Shown: one piece after another, positions 5,375 to 6,222 of the stretch
Numbering within the stretch: position 1 is the stretch's first letter
Layout of the letters: every line of letters begins with the position of its first letter
NCBI GenBank assembly: GCA_002392705.1
Contig: DGHP01000023.1
Span: forward strand, 1-6,222
Direction: 5' to 3'
From: Lachnospiraceae bacterium UBA3845
Lineage (GTDB): Bacteria > Bacillota > Clostridia > Lachnospirales > Lachnospiraceae
Length of the DNA: 6,222 nt
Program-made: the position numbers and the translations under genes
Notes under the pieces: generated by a model
Databases searched by the model: none
Told to the model about the DNA's origin: nothing
What the model saw: only the letters and a program-made list of their open reading frames with translations

Positions 5375-6175
5375 ATGTACAGATTTTTTGTTGAGCGGCA
5401 GCAGATTGATGAGGAGCAGGGCAGAATCCGCATCACCGGGGAGGATGTCCGCCATATCCGGAACGTGCTCCGCATGAAGCAGGGGGAGCAGCTGCTCCTC
5501 TGCAGCGGGAGGGCGGATGATCCATGGGATTATCTGTGTGAGATCGATTACGGTGCAGGAGCGGAGAAAAAAAGCCGCGGAAAGAAGGAGCCAGCCGCAG
5601 AGGCAGCTGATTTTCTGGAGGCTGTCATTCTTGAAAAGCGCTTAAGTGAAGCGGAGCTCTCCTCTGAGATTATCCTTTTTCAGGGGCTGCCAAAGGCGGA
5701 CAAGCTGGAATCTATCCTCCAGAAAAGCGTGGAACTGGGTGTATCCGCAGTCGCCCCGGTCATGATGAAGCGGACGGTTGTACGCCTGGACGAGAAGAAG
5801 GCAAAAAACCGGAATGAGAGATGGAACGCGATTGCCCTCAGTGCGGCCAAACAGGCGAAAAGAGGGGTAATTCCGCCGGTCCTTCCGCTGCTTTCCTGGC
5901 AGGAAGCGCTGGAAAAAGCTGGAAGCTGCAGGCATATTCTGGTGCCTTACGAGAGCGCGGAGGATATCTCTTATACAAGAGATGCGATTGAATCCGTGAA
6001 ACCGGGCGAATCAGCCGCTGTTTTTATCGGACCGGAGGGCGGATTTGAGCCGGATGAGATCCGGGACCTGAAGGAAGCCGGAGCAAAGATTATCACGCTG
6101 GGACACAGAATCCTGCGTACTGAAACAGCAGGCCCTGCCATCCTGGCGGCGCTGATGCTGCATCTGGAACGCTGA
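5375..6175 (+). CDS. rsmE: 16S rRNA (uracil-1498-N3)-methyltransferase
   Basis: RsmE is a SPOUT-family, trefoil-knot enzyme that makes m3U1498 in 16S rRNA of the small subunit. The start MYRFFV is typical of the family. An N-terminal PUA-like domain (about 1-85) contains GEDVRHIRNVLRMKQGE (22-38). The SPOUT domain carries LPKADKLESILQKSVELGV (105-123), AAKQAKRGVIP (157-167), FIGPEGGFE (217-225) and LGHRILRTETA (242-252), the last two forming the SAM-binding knot. At 266 residues it is somewhat longer than the E. coli protein (243), mainly because of a Lys/Glu/Ala-rich stretch at about 61-80. No good Shine-Dalgarno precedes the ATG (only CGGGA two bases away), so translation may be coupled to prmA. 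It is very likely the third gene of a galE-prmA-rsmE unit. Its stop lies in the first copy of a short tandem repeat. Confidence 0.95.
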   Translation: MYRFFVERQQIDEEQGRIRITGEDVRHIRNVLRMKQGEQLLLCSGRADDPWDYLCEIDYGAGAEKKSRGKKEPAAEAADFLEAVILEKRLSEAELSSEIILFQGLPKADKLESILQKSVELGVSAVAPVMMKRTVVRLDEKKAKNRNERWNAIALSAAKQAKRGVIPPVLPLLSWQEALEKAGSCRHILVPYESAEDISYTRDAIESVKPGESAAVFIGPEGGFEPDEIRDLKEAGAKIITLGHRILRTETAGPAILAALMLHLER

Positions 6176-6222
6176 CAGCAGAAAGCTGCTGCCGCATCTT
6201 AACCGCTGACAGCAGAAAGCTG
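6157..6222. repeat. Short tandem duplication covering the rsmE stop codon
   Basis: CGCTGACAGCAGAAAGCTG occurs identically at 6170-6188 and 6204-6222, a 34-base offset. Each copy is preceded by a related CATCTGGAAC or CATCTTAACC and by GCTG, so the whole unit is duplicated. The first copy holds the rsmE stop (6173-6175). The second runs into the window edge, so more copies may follow. The motif can also fold on itself (CAGC with GCTG). No terminator is visible before the edge. Confidence 0.75.

Overview
The window reads as chromosomal DNA from a Gram-positive anaerobe of the Clostridia, plausibly a Lachnospiraceae-type gut bacterium. This is inferred from strong AGGAGG-type ribosome binding sites, moderately GC-rich genes, a clostridial-looking variant of galactokinase, and a prmA-rsmE pair. 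No 16S rRNA or other decisive marker is present, so the taxonomy stays tentative.

Left part (1 to about 1143): the 3' end of an L-fucose/L-arabinose isomerase-family gene, followed by the first ~150 codons of an FGGY-family sugar kinase. Together they look like the start of a deoxysugar or pentose catabolic operon. The kinase stops abruptly in an alien tail of about 7 codons, and its catalytic C-terminal half is missing. Up to that point glycine codons are overwhelmingly GGC (24 of 30 by hand count). In galK downstream GGC is a minority (9 of 44). The two halves therefore appear to have different origins, through a deletion, a horizontal-transfer boundary or an assembly join near 1143.

Middle part (1144-1829): a long imperfect hairpin (1188-1244), then a clear sigma-A-type promoter. 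The promoter drives two tRNA genes, tRNA-Glu(CTC) and tRNA-Val(CAC), each followed by a terminator-like hairpin. After these comes a gene-free, structured leader in front of galK.

Right part (1830-6222): galK (galactokinase), a spacer made mostly of 40-41-bp degenerate tandem repeats that begin inside the galK 3' end, then a compact same-strand cluster galE (UDP-glucose 4-epimerase), prmA (ribosomal protein L11 methyltransferase) and rsmE (16S rRNA m3U1498 methyltransferase). A second small tandem duplication begins over the rsmE stop codon and runs to the window edge. GalK phosphorylates galactose and GalE interconverts UDP-galactose and UDP-glucose. The Leloir uridylyltransferase galT is not in the window. 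PrmA and RsmE modify the translation machinery and are probably only co-transcribed with galE.

I see no CRISPR array, transposase, toxin-antitoxin or defence genes, and no convincing new multi-gene system. The most unusual signals are the broken kinase junction with its adjacent hairpin, and the tandem repeats that begin over gene stop codons.
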